From the NCBI GenBank assembly GCA_946807835.1, contig OX327684.1, positions 15,710,501-15,774,500 of the forward strand: 64,000 nucleotides of DNA, written 5' to 3'. Positions 34,986 to 45,198 of this stretch are shown piece by piece. The position numbers and the translations under genes were made by a program. Within the stretch, counting starts at the first letter, position 1, and every line of letters starts with the position of its first letter. The stretch is from Ailanthus altissimus. Taxonomy: Eukaryota > Streptophyta > Magnoliopsida > Sapindales > Simaroubaceae. The notes beneath the pieces were generated by a model. The model made no database searches, had not been told where the DNA came from, and worked only from the letters and a program-made list of their open reading frames with translations.

Positions 34986-36733
34986 ATTTTCACAGCTGTC
35001 TTCTTCATAGAAAAATGGCCACCGCAAACAGCACTATGGAAAAAATTTAAGACACTAGAAACTTCACTTTCAGGAATGCAACGTCTCATGATTTGGTCAG
35101 GACAGTATTTGAAAAGATATAGATCATCCCAATAAAAATTAGGTACCTCAACCAAGAACTTACGCTTATCTTGTGCACTCCAGTCAGATGGAAGTTTACC
35201 ACAAACCAAATAATTTACGATATGTGCATACCAAGGTATTTGGCTTATAGCAAAAAGATGTTCATCCGAAAAATCGTCTCGAATGGGTGGCAATTCAGTG
35301 GAGTCAGTGAACTCAAGGCGAGATAGATGATCAGCAACAACATTTTCAACGCCTTTCTTATCTTTGATGGTTATATCAAATTCCTGCAAAAGAAGAATCC
35401 ACCTAATTAAACGGGCTTTAGCATCTTTCTTAGAAAGAAGGTACTTAAGGGCTGCGTGGTCAGTAAAAATAACAATAGGTGAACCAATCAAATAAGAACA
35501 AAATTTATCTAAGGCAAAAACAACAGCTAATAGTTCTTTTTCAGTAGTAGTGTAATTCATTTGAGCATCATTCAAAGTCCTACTAGCATAATAAACAACA
35601 AAGGGTTTTCCCTCCCTCCGTTGCCCAAGAACTGCTCCTACAGCATAATTATTTGCATCACACATAATTTCAAATAGGAGGTTCCAATCCGGTGATTGCA
35701 TAATAGGAGAGGTGGTGAGTTTGGCAATGAGTGTTCGGAATGCCTCCTCACACTCTTGTGTCCATGTAAATTCTGCATCTTTTACCAAAAGGTTACACAA
35801 TGGTCTAGATATGGCAGAAAAATTTTGTATAAACCTTCTGTAAAAGCCAGCGTGTCCAAGAAAGGGTTGGACATCTTTTACCATTTTAGGTGTAGGTAAT
35901 TTAGAGATTAATTCAATTTTTGCCTTGTCAACCTCTATCCCTATTTCAGATACAATGTGCCCTAAAACGATTCCTGAAGATACCATGAAATGACATTTCT
36001 CCCAATTTAGCACAAGTCTTTTTTCTTCACACCTACTCAAAATAGATTTCAAGTTAAGTAGGCATAAATTAAAAGAATTACCAAAAATAGTCAAATCATC
36101 CATAAAGACTTCCATGCATTTTTCAACCATATCAGAGAAAATACTCAACATGCAACGCTGGAAAGTAGCTGGTGCATTACATAATCCAAATGGCATTCTA
36201 CGAAAAGCATAAGTACCAAAAGGGCATGTAAAAGTAGTTTTTTCTTGATCTTCTATAGCTATCTCAATCTAGTAATACCCTGAATACCCATCAAGAAAGC
36301 AATAAAAAGGATGTCCAGCTACACGTTCTAAAATTTGGTCAATAAAAGGCAATGGAAAATAGTCTTTCCTAGTGGTTGTGTTTAACTTTCTATAATCAAT
36401 ACACATTCTCCAACCACTTACTACCCTAGTTGGAACAGGTATCCCATTCTCATTTTCAACAACAGTAACCCCAGATTTCTTAGGAACTACTTGAGTTGGA
36501 CTTACCCATTGATTATTAGAAATTGGGTAAATTATACCCGCATTTAATAGTTTCAAGACCTTTTTCTTCACTACTTCTTTCATTGTTGGGTTAAGTCTTC
36601 TTTGTGGGTCTCTACGAGGTTGGGCACCTTCCTCTAAATGAATTCTATGGGAGCATATCAATGGAGAAATACCTTTAATATCAGCTATGGTCCAACCTAG
36701 TGCAGACTTATGTTCTTTTAACAATTTTATCAA
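34964..36733 (-). pseudogene. Reverse transcriptase and RNase H of element D
   Basis: RT copies the RNA genome and RNase H degrades it. Frame 36733-36269 has the RT entry: LLNAGIIYPISNNQWVSP, VVPKKSG, WRMCIDYRKLN and FLDGYSGYY. A single stop (36268, Gln expected) separates it from the rest in the same order. The 410-codon stretch from 36196 holds [13 protein letters not shown], catalytic FMDD (36106-36095), [18 protein letters not shown], then RNase H with [39 protein letters not shown] and [13 protein letters not shown] in place of YxDD is common in the Athila/Tat branch. Nearly full-length domains; only scattered stops spoil it. Confidence 0.93.
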
Positions 36734-36934
36734 TTTTACCTCCTATTCAGCACTAAGTTCAGAAGAAATGATGATAGGAAAGGTATCACCTGATCTCAAG
36801 AATGCGTGTTTCAAACATTTGGGCAGTTGAGAAAGCTCAACTTGTGGTGTCTCGAGGTTTGATGGTTTCGGTCTCTCCCTCTCTCGTGGCAACTCTTCAA
36901 AGCGTGGCTACCAAAATTAAGTCCCTTTATCCTG

Positions 36935-37876
36935 TTAGTCAAAAATACTAAACACATCAGTTGTTACATCAGGATAATACAATTCTTCAAAATCAAAATT
37001 AAGAAGGTTTTTCGAAGAATCATAGCCATAATTTTTATAAGCTTCCTCTGCTACAAGTGTGTCTATCATATATGAATGATAGCACTCGTCTTCTTCTCGT
37101 GGTTGTTTGCCAATGTTGAAAATGTTCACCTCAAGAGTCATATTCCCAAAAGATAATTTCATTAGACCATTTCTGCAATGAATAAGAGCATTAGCAGTGG
37201 CTAGAAAAGGTCTCTCCAAAATAAGAGGGATTTTTGACTCCATGTTAACAACAGAATGAGTATCTAAAACAAAAAAATCAACAGAGTAGTAAAATTTATC
37301 AATTTGCAACAATACATCTTCTACTATTCCCCGTGATTTCTTGATTGATCGGTCAGCTCATTGTAGGACTACAGATGTTGGTTTAATCTCACCAAGTCCC
37401 AATTACAAGTAAATAGAATAAGGCATTAAATTTACACTTGCTCCTAAGTCCAATAAAGCTTGACCAAACTCATGTGTCCCAATTTGGCAGGAGATTATGG
37501 GACATCTTGGGTCTTTATACTTGGGTGGTGTCTTTTGTTCAATCACTGCACTTACCTGTTCTGCCAAAAATGCAGTTTTCTTCACATAGTATTTTCTTTT
37601 GATAGTGCATAAATCCTTGATGACTTTGGCATAAGTTGGAACCTGCTTAATCAAATGTAACAAGGGAAGATTAATTTTAACTTGTTTCAAATGTTCTAAA
37701 ATCTCACCTTGAATTTCTGAATTTTTCTCAACCGGTCGAAGAGCTTGAGGAAAAGGCACTGGGATTGAAAACTTACTTTCGGGCTCTTTTTCCACTTTGG
37801 CCTCTTTTTCAAAAGGGGCATCTTTACTACTCATAGATATGTTAATTTCAGGAGTAGACTCACTTACAATCTTACC
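36935..37876 (-). pseudogene. Aspartic protease region of element D
   Basis: The retropepsin-like protease cuts Gag-Pol. The stretch 37834-37403 begins with a charged linker and contains PVPFPQAL, KINLPLLHLIKQVPTYAKVI and the active site ALLDLGASVNLMP (D at about 37448-37450). A stop after YSIYL (TAA, where element C has CAA) interrupts it. The stretch 37312-36935 continues with DFFVLDTHS and PLILERPFLATANALI, the second half of the fold. Further stops lie before and after this stretch. Confidence 0.88.
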
Positions 37877-37879
37877 ACT

Positions 37880-39347
37880 TCAAGTAGTAATGGCATTGAC
37901 TTCTTTGAAATTTTGAACATCAGAAGTAGAAGCTTGTGCCATGAATTGTCCCTTTGGATTGGATTGAGGTTGAGATGAAAACTTACCTCGCTCTTGTACA
38001 GTTAAGGCACTGGTCAACTTTGTGATTTGACTTTTGATTTCTTTGTTTTCGTCTACCACCTGTGCAAGAATTGTTTCAAATTTTTTATTAGTCTTACTTT
38101 GTGCCTCCATAAATGCTTGTAATGTATCCTCTAAAGAACTTCTAGTTGGTCGTGCATTATATTGAGGTGCAACATAAGACTTGGGTGCTTGTTATTCTTG
38201 TTTCCACTGGTTGTTGGCTTGTTGGTCAGATTTCCAACTAAAATTTGGGTGGTTTCTCCAGCTAGGATTATATGTTTCAGAATAGGGTGAATAAGGCTTC
38301 TTGTACATCCCTAGGGCATTACATTGTTCCTCATATATCCCTCTCATCTCACTATAAGTGGGGCAATCCTGAGCTAAGTGTTCCGCTCCTCCACAGACAA
38401 AACAGAAATCGTGTGACTCAACTCTAGCAACCGTGTGGGTGACCCTTCTATCTTTGGTTTTCAAGGCCTCTAACTCCCTAGTTAAGACCTCTAATTGGGC
38501 TTTGAGGTTATCCTCTTCCCTAAGATGGAAAACTTCATTGGGTCGTGACCTATTTGTGTTTTCAGTAATGCTAGGTCCAGTCCATGTATGGGCTTTTTCG
38601 GCTAAGTCATTAAGGAATTCTATGGCTTCCTCGGGATCTTTGTAAAGGAACTCCCCATTACACATCATCTCAACAAATTGGCGCTCTCTAATTGTGAGTC
38701 CTTCATAGAAATAACTAACCAAACACCAATTTTCATACCCATGGTGAGGGCACAGATTTAGCAACTCTTTAAACCTTTCCCATGCTTGATATAAGGTTTC
38801 ACTGTCTTTTTGGGAGAAAGAAGAAATTTTTCTTTTCAGGCCATTAGTTTTGTGTTGTGGGAAGTATTTATTTAAAAATGCTTGGGTCATTTCTGCCCAA
38901 GTTCCTATAGACCTCGGCCTCAAAGAGTATAGCCAACTTTTTGCTTTGTCTTTCAAAGAAAAATTTAAGTCTAACAGTGTCTATGGCTTCAGGTTGGCTA
39001 TGGAAGGTGGCAATTACCTCTTCAAATTCCCTAACATGTACATAAGGATTTTTATTATCTAGACCATGAAAAGTGGGAAGAAGTTGTATCATTCCAGATT
39101 TAATATCCGAATGTGGTGTGTTAGGTGAAAATATAATGCATGATGGTGTGGCTGTGCGAGTAGGATGCAAGTAATCTTTTAGAGTTTTAACGGGGTTTTC
39201 TTCGTGTTGGCTCATTGTGTTAGAATTACAAGATGAACTAGAAGGTGAATTCTCTTCACTTAAAAATTGTGGGGGTGGTTCTCGTTCTAGTTCTCTCACA
39301 AATCTTTCTCGTTTGTCTCTAAGTCGATCCATACATCCTAACAACAA
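37880..39347 (-). pseudogene. gag of element D
   Basis: Capsid/nucleocapsid protein. Starts MLLGCMDRLRDKRERF at 39347. The N-terminal half is open to about 38900, where a small deletion in a T-rich run (after VRLKFF) shifts the frame. It continues in 38956-38192: DKAKSWLYSLRPRSIGTW, NKYFPQHKT, LYQAWERFKELLNLCPHHGY, and a zinc knuckle CFVCGGAEHLAQDC (CX2CX4HX4C, 38404-38363). A stop after NNQWKQE precedes a last 76-codon stretch (38110-37880) with ETILAQVVDENKEIKSQI (coiled-coil-like) and NAITT, where the expected TLRSGK linker has Arg changed to stop. Confidence 0.92.
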
Positions 39348-39977
39348 TATATATATATTTTTTTAAGGAAAGAAATGCTTAAGGAAAATTAAGAAGTGGA
39401 ATAAACACAACAAGAAATAGAAATGAGTTAGGTGGTAAGACCAACCACGAAATATAAATACAATAACTAAACAAAAGACTGTAAAGTACGGAAAAAAAAG
39501 TACAATAAATAAATAATAAAAAGAAAATACAATAAGTAAATAAATAAAAGGTTAGGCAGTAGAACCAGTCATTAAAATAAAAAGAAAATACAACATATTA
39601 ACTAAAGAAAATAAAGTGCAATAAATACGTAAAAGAAAATAAAAATAAAGTACAATAAATAAATAAAAGAAAGTGAACGAAGTTAGGCGGTAAAACTAGC
39701 CATTAAAAAAAGTGCAATAAATAAACTAAAGAAAATAAAGTGGGTTAAATAGATAAAAGAAAATAAACTAATTAGGCGGTAAAACCAGCCATTAAGATAA
39801 TATAAAATATAACTAATTAACTAAAGAAAATAAAATAAATTAGGTGGTAGAACCAACCATGAATAATAAATAAATTACAACAATGGAAATAAAACTAAGA
39901 TTTTACAAAGAAAAGAAAATATACAAAGTTACCACTTTAGTATTTGTAATCGCAACCGACTTTCGCTTAGTGTGCTT
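39348..39977 (-). repeat. Leader of element D with five repeats of the GGTTCTACCGCCTAA-like motif
   Basis: Between PBS and gag. Motif copies on the minus strand lie at 39840-39860, 39772-39793, 39683-39703, 39552-39573 and 39428-39449, spaced by A/T-rich TATTTATTGTAC-type sequence. Number and arrangement match the element C leader. An AT microsatellite sits at 39348-39362, next to the gag start. Confidence 0.7.
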
Positions 39978-39995
39978 CCCCGGCAACGGCGTCAA
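39978..39995 (-). promoter_or_regulatory. Primer binding site of element D (tRNA-Asp type)
   Basis: TGACGCCGTTGCCGGGGA on the minus strand, five bases (AAATT) after the LTR end. It matches the complement of the plant tRNA-Asp(GUC) 3' end, TGGCGCCGTTGCCGGGGA, with one G-to-A change. Confidence 0.9.
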
Positions 39996-39999
39996 ATTT

Positions 40000-41206
40000 T
40001 GTTTACGCTTAAAATATAACGCGGCTATCGCAGTATAGATTGAGGTGTCGATCCCACGAGGAAGCTCTTGGCAAAATAGGTTGATGAAATAAAATATTAA
40101 AGCAGTAGCAAAGGACAAAATTAATTGATTTAAGTGGATGAGATAAGATTGTCTATGATTTGAAGGAAATGTCTTATGATAATTCAAACAAGGCTTCGAG
40201 AATCATAATTATGCTTTATAAATCTACTCTACACTTTAATTCAATGCTTATAACTCAATTGAAAGTTTCACATCCCAAACAATCAATCGGAAGATAGGAA
40301 AATATAGCACATTTGATAACACATGTATTTGATGTAATTAAACTCTTTGCAAGCATTAACATACATCATGTTCATTTATACAAGTTATCTAAGATCGACA
40401 ATATATCACTTTGACAATATTGCAATAAAATATTAACTTGAATATCAAACATTTATTGCCCTTACATGTTATCCAAGATCGACAATATATCAAATTGACA
40501 ATACTGCAGTAAAAGATTAACATATAAAACAATGTAACCAGTAACAATTATAAATCAACATGAATCACATAAGAAAGCATGACTGAATATATATGAGACA
40601 TGAAAATTATGTCTCATATATGAGACATGAGAATTCTTTCCATAGGCACCAATTTCATGCAAATTGGATGAGTATCCAATGAGAAATGAGCAAAATTCTA
40701 AAGATACATCAGAATTCGGCCAACAACCATTTTACCCACTTGCAATGCCATTTGATCCATGATAACGACTGATTTAGACTTTACCATCAACATATGAGTT
40801 GTTGATAGTTAAGTCATCAATTCACAGCTTCAAGAATTATACTAATTGAGTACGTATTTTGTGAGATACAGTCCAAATACATGAGTTGGGTCAAGCTGGG
40901 CAGGAGTTGTAGTCCGATTCTGTTGTATCTCAATTTTTGGCCTATAAAATGTTGGATTTGGCTTTTCCACTATTCTTCAAATTTGTGTAAGATTCAGTCA
41001 TGTTATACTAGGTTCAAGAATGTCTTCATTTTGATTTCTACATTGAGAGTTATGTCTATTTTACCTAAACCTGTCCAAATAACATTCATAAATCACAATT
41101 TAAGGAGAACACTTTATTTCAAGTTAAAAATACAGAAAATACTAAAATTAGTGACATTAAATGGTGATTGAATCTCTTAACAACATGCATTTTCATGTGT
41201 TCATCA
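40000..41206 (-). repeat. 5' LTR of element D, with internal deletion
   Basis: 1207 bp. It aligns with the 3' LTR end to end except for about 375 bp missing at about 40610-40635, where a short filler repeats the neighbouring TATATGAGACATGA words. Elsewhere the two LTRs differ mainly by transitions. The element must have inserted with a full LTR, so the deletion is later. Confidence 0.9.
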
Positions 41207-41211
41207 CACAG
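41207..41211. repeat. Target site duplication of element D, right copy
   Basis: CACAG, identical to 29287-29291. Removing D and one CACAG rejoins the C gag frame as in D gag. Confidence 0.9.
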
Positions 41212-42240
41212 CCACACCATCATGTATTATATTTCCACCTAACACACCACATTCGGATTTTAAACCTTGAATGATACAACTTCTGCCTACTTTTCATAGT
41301 CTAGATAGTGAAAATCCTTATGTACATGTTAGAGAATTTGAAGAGGTAATTGCCACCTTCCATAGTCAACCCGAAGCCATAAACACTGTTAGGATTAAAT
41401 TTTTTCCTTTTCTTTGAAACACAAAGCAAATAGTTGGTTATACTCTTTGAGGCCGAGATCTATAGGAACTTAGGCAGAAATAACCCAAGCATTTTTCAAT
41501 AAATACTTTCCACAACACAAAACTAATGGCCTGAAAAGAAAATTTTCTTTCTTCTCCCAAAAAGATAGTGAAACCTTATATCAAGCATGGGAAAGGTTTA
41601 AAGAGTTGCTAAATCTGTGCCCTCATCATGGGTATGAAAATTGGCGCTTAGTTAGCTATTTTTATGAGGGACTCACAATTAGAGAGCGCCAATTTGTTGA
41701 GATGATGTGTAATGGGGAGTTCCTTCACAAAGATCCTGAGGAAGCCATAGAATTTTTTAATGACTTAGCCGAAAAAGCTCATACATGGACTGGACCTAAT
41801 ATTACTGAAAGCACAAATAGGTCACAACCCAGTGGAGTTTTCCATCTTAGGGAAGAGGATAACTTCAAAGCCCAATTAAAGGTCTTAACTAGGGAGTTAG
41901 AGGCCTTGAAAACCAAAGATAAAAGGGTCACCCATACGGTTACTAAGGTTGAGTCACACGATTTTTGTTTTCTCTGTAGAGGAGCAGAACACTTAGCTCA
42001 GGATTGCCCTACTTATAGTGAGATGAGAGGGATATATGAGGAACAAGGTAATGCCCTAAGGATGTACAAGAAGCCTTATTCACCCTACTCTGAAACCTAT
42101 AATCTTAGTTGGAGAAAGCACCCAAACTTCAGTTGAAAATCTGACCAACAAGTCAACAGCCATTGAAAACAAGAACAATAAGCACCTAAGTCTTATATTG
42201 CACCTCAATATAATGCACGACCAACCAGGAGTCCTTTAGA
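41212..42240 (+). pseudogene. gag of element C, right part
   Basis: Continues the gag begun at 29099. Early part degenerate (41212-41600). The open stretch 41606-42136 holds LNLCPHHGYENW, RERQFVEMMCNGEFLHKDPE and a zinc knuckle CFLCRGAEHLAQDC (CX2CX4HX4C). A stop after PNFS (TGA, Trp expected) and further breaks follow. Closely similar to D gag but with an independent set of defects. Confidence 0.9.
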
Positions 42241-42300
42241 GGATACATTACAAGCATTGAGCCTACTTTTGAAACTAACACATCTACGAGTAGTAAAGAC

Positions 42301-43250
42301 GCCCTCATTGAAAAAGAGGCCATAGTGAAAAAAGAGCCCAAAAATAAGTTTTCAATCCCAGTGCCTTTTCCTAAAGCTCTTCGATCGGTTGAAAAACATT
42401 CAGAAATTCAAGGTGAGATTTTGGAACATTTGAAACAAGTTAAGATTAATCTTCCCTTGTTGCATTTGATTAAACAGGTTCCAACTTATGCCAAAGTCAT
42501 CAAGGATCTATGCACTGTCAAAAGAAAACACCATGTAAACAAAACTGCATTTTTGGCAGAACAGGTAAGTGCAATGATTGAACAAAAAACATCACCTAAG
42601 TATAAAGACCCAAGATATCCCACAATCTCCTGCCAAATTGGGACACATAAGTTTGGTCAAGCTTTGTTGGACTTAGGAGTAAGTGTAAATTTAATGCCGT
42701 ATTATATTTACTTGCAATTGGGACTTGGTGAGATTAAACCTACATCTTTAGTCTTACAATTAACTGACCAATCAAACAAAAAACCATGGGGAATATTAGA
42801 AGATGTGTTTGTTGTAAATTGATAAATTTTACTATCTTATTGATTTTCTTGGTTTAGAAACTCATTCTATTGTTAACATTGAGTCAAAAATTCCTCTTAT
42901 TTTAGGGAGACCTTTTCTTGCCACTACTAACGCTCTTATTAATTGTAGAAATGGTCTAATGAAATTATCTCTTAGGAATATGACTTTTGAGGTGAACATT
43001 TTCAATATTGACAAACAATCACGAGAAGAAGACGAATGCTATCATTCATATATAATAGACACACTTGTAGCGGAGGAAACTTATAAAAATAATGGCTCTG
43101 ATTCTTTGAAAAAATTTCTCAATTTTAATTTTAAAAAATTGTATTATCCTAATGAAACAACTAATGTGTTTAGTATTTTTGACTCACAGGATAAAGGGAT
43201 TCGATTTTGGAAACCAAGCATTGAAGAGTTACCACGAAAGAGGGAGAAAC
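42301..43250 (+). pseudogene. Protease region of element C
   Basis: Collinear with D: KINLPLLHLIKQVPTYAKVI, ALLDLGVSVNLMP (active site DLGVS instead of DLGAS), LQLGLGEIKP, then a frame break at about 42822 (VVN stop) and continuation through PLILGRPFLATTNALINC (about 42895-42945) and EEDECYHSY. Here the frame is open where D has a stop (YLQLG). Ends just before the pol deletion at about 43271. Confidence 0.88.
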
Positions 43251-43256
43251 CAAAAC

Positions 43257-43585
43257 CATCAAACCTCAAGACATCACGTGTCATCATTAGTGACCAAGAA
43301 ACACATTTCTGTAACCGTTCTTTTAAAGCTTTGCATGCTGCAGGTCTTCAAAGAAAGTTACAATTGTCAGAAATAGAAGAGCTACGAAATAATGTATATG
43401 ACAACTCCAGAATTTATAAAGCTAAAATGAAAGCAGCTCATGACAAACAGATCTCAAGGAAACATTTCGAGCCAAATCAATGGGTCTATCTTTATGATTC
43501 TCAATTGCATTTACACCCTGGAAAGTTAAGATTTAGATAGACTGGTCCATTTATGGTAAGGCATGTTTTTCCTAATGGTGTTGTC
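43257..43585 (+). pseudogene. Fused remnant of integrase in element C after two deletions
   Basis: The frame runs from the protease-RT linker (KPKPSNLKTS) straight into the integrase core [19 protein letters not shown], so all RT, RNase H and the first half of IN are missing. A second jump leads into AAGLQRKLQLSEIEELRNN, then HLHPGKLRFR and a stop (TAG, Trp expected). Junctions at about 43271-43280 and 43328-43336 show 3-4 bp microhomology when compared with D. The sequence stops in FMVRHVFPNGVV at the foldback terminus. Confidence 0.88.
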
Positions 43586-45135
43586 AAATAACATTTTAAT
43601 CCTTTATTTTAAAAGTATATACTAATATAATCTCTCATATTTTAATAATTATCACGTTAATCTCTGCCGTTAGAAATTTATTGTTAAATATTTATTTTTT
43701 TTGTTACTTTTGTCATAATACCCTTAGTCAAATGTCTACTAATCATCTAACACGTGTTATGACATGTGTCATCACTTAATTAGTTTAAATTTTATTAAAT
43801 ATTTTTAAAAATAAATTAAATTAAATTTAAAATTTTAAAAAGAACTGTCACCGTCGCCGAAAAATGACAATAAGCCGATTGCCAGCCATAATTTTTCAGC
43901 GATATTTTGATGGTAAAATTTATCTAATTTTACATTATTAGACTCTATTTTTTCTAATCTATACAATGATGGGGTCTTTTTTTTTAAAAAAATGTAAAAA
44001 AATACCAAAAATAGTTGGAGAGAGATGGCGTCCACCGCAGCTCGCCGTCAAACAGGGAGGGTGGTGACTTACACCGGCCCATTTGTTAAAAGGCCAACTA
44101 TCAATCTATTCATAAGTGAGGGCGGTGTAAGTCACCGTATCCCCATTTGACGGTGAACAGTAGTGACCACCACCCCTCCCCTTTTCTGCATTTTTTGTAC
44201 AAAAAAAAACCCACCATTATCTAGATCAAGCACAATAGAGTCAAATGATATAAATTGAACAAATTTTACCATCGAAATATCGCCAAAAAAGGCGGCAGGC
44301 CGATCGCCGTTTTTCGGCAACGGCGGCAGTTCTTTTTTTAATTTATTATTTATTTTATTTTTAAAAATATTTATTAGAAATTTAAACCAATTACGTGATA
44401 ACAAGTGTCATTTGTAACTAATCATATTATGACACGTATCCTCTATTTATTAAATATATATTTATTAAGTTACTTTTAAAAATATTTTTCTTAAAAAAAT
44501 ATGTTTATTAACATATAAACCAATTACATGATAACATGTGTCATTTGTAATTAATCATATTATGACATGTGTCCTTTATTTATTAAATATATATTTATCA
44601 ATTTAATTTTAAAATATTTATTCTTTAATCATATATGTTTAATAAATATAAATTATTTATTAAACATATAAACGAATTACATGATGACATGTGTCATTTG
44701 TAACTAATCGTATTATGACATATGTCATTGATTTATTAAATATCTATTTATTTTAAAATATTTATTTCTTAAAATATATATTTATTAAACATATAAACTA
44801 ATTACATAATGACATGTGTCCTTTTTTTATTAAAATATATTTATTAATTGACTTTAAAAATATTTATTCTTTTAAAAAAATATATTTATTACAAATATTA
44901 ACCAATTACATGATGACATGTGTCAACATTAACTTATCATATAATAATACGTGTCATTTTTTATTTATGAAACAGACATTTGGCAGTTTTATTTTAAAAA
45001 TGACAAATATTATTTTACCCTTAAAGAATCCATTTAACAAGAAGTTTATGACAACAAGGATTAACGTGATTATTATTGAAATATGGGGAACTACGTTGGT
45101 ATATACCCCTAAAATAAAGAATTAAAATATTATTT
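43586..45135. mobile_element. Foldback-type inverted-repeat element E
   Basis: Left end AAATAACATTTTAATCCTTT and right end AAAGAATTAAAATATTATTT are inverted copies. The arms then match inward: CACGTTAATC; GCCGAAAAATGACAATAAGCC with its GC-richer partner at 44285-44330; TTTGATGGTAAAATTT; and GGTGACTTACACCGGCCC (44060) with GGCGGTGTAAGTCACC (44121). The turn lies at about 44095-44115. The right arm is longer because of a tandem array (44385-44960). No transposase ORF. It lies at the break of element C; the rest of C does not continue on its far side, so insertion plus deletion is likely. A clear target duplication was not found. Confidence 0.75.
44385..44960. repeat. Tandem array inside foldback element E
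   Basis: Five imperfect units of about 113-152 bp, each starting AAACCAATTACATGATGACA followed by TGTGTCATTTGTAACTAATC and an AT-rich tail (unit starts about 44385, 44517, 44671, 44796, 44909). Only one copy of the TGACATGTGTCAT block is present in the left arm (about 43758-43775), so the array expanded on one side only. Confidence 0.75.
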
Positions 45136-45198
45136 TTTCTATAAAATAAATGGAAATAATAATATTAAATAATATATGAAAATATATATATATATATA

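Larger units (their letters stand above)
29292..41206 (-). mobile_element. Athila-like Ty3/gypsy element D carrying a LOG-like gene
   Basis: 11,915 bp with two LTRs (5' LTR 40000-41206, 3' LTR 29292-30853), TG...CA termini, a 5-bp target duplication, PBS, PPT, gag, protease, RT, RNase H and integrase in Ty3/gypsy order. The LTRs are nearly identical (about 2% difference in the first 250 bp by eye, all transitions), so insertion is fairly recent. Between integrase and the PPT is about 3 kb of extra sequence with an unknown Cys-rich ORF and a LOG-like ORF. The element is non-autonomous now: I count about ten in-frame stops and one gag frameshift. Assignment to Athila/Tat rests on the tRNA-Asp PBS, FMDD in RT and gag similarity to element A. 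Confidence 0.93.
26755..43585 (+). mobile_element. Athila-like element C (outer copy, interrupted by element D)
   Basis: 5' LTR 26755-28318, PBS 28324-28340, leader, gag start 29099-29286, then an 11.9-kb interruption by element D (29292-41206). Gag resumes in phase with the target duplication at 41212 and continues into protease and a shortened pol that ends at about 43585. The family is the same as D: its gag and protease align with D over their length. No 3' LTR is present; the element is cut where the foldback element begins. Confidence 0.9.

Noticed and set aside
43835..44404. Two minus-strand frames with similar Gly/Asp-rich text
   Set aside because: They lie in opposite arms of foldback element E and overlap its inverted repeats; not genes.
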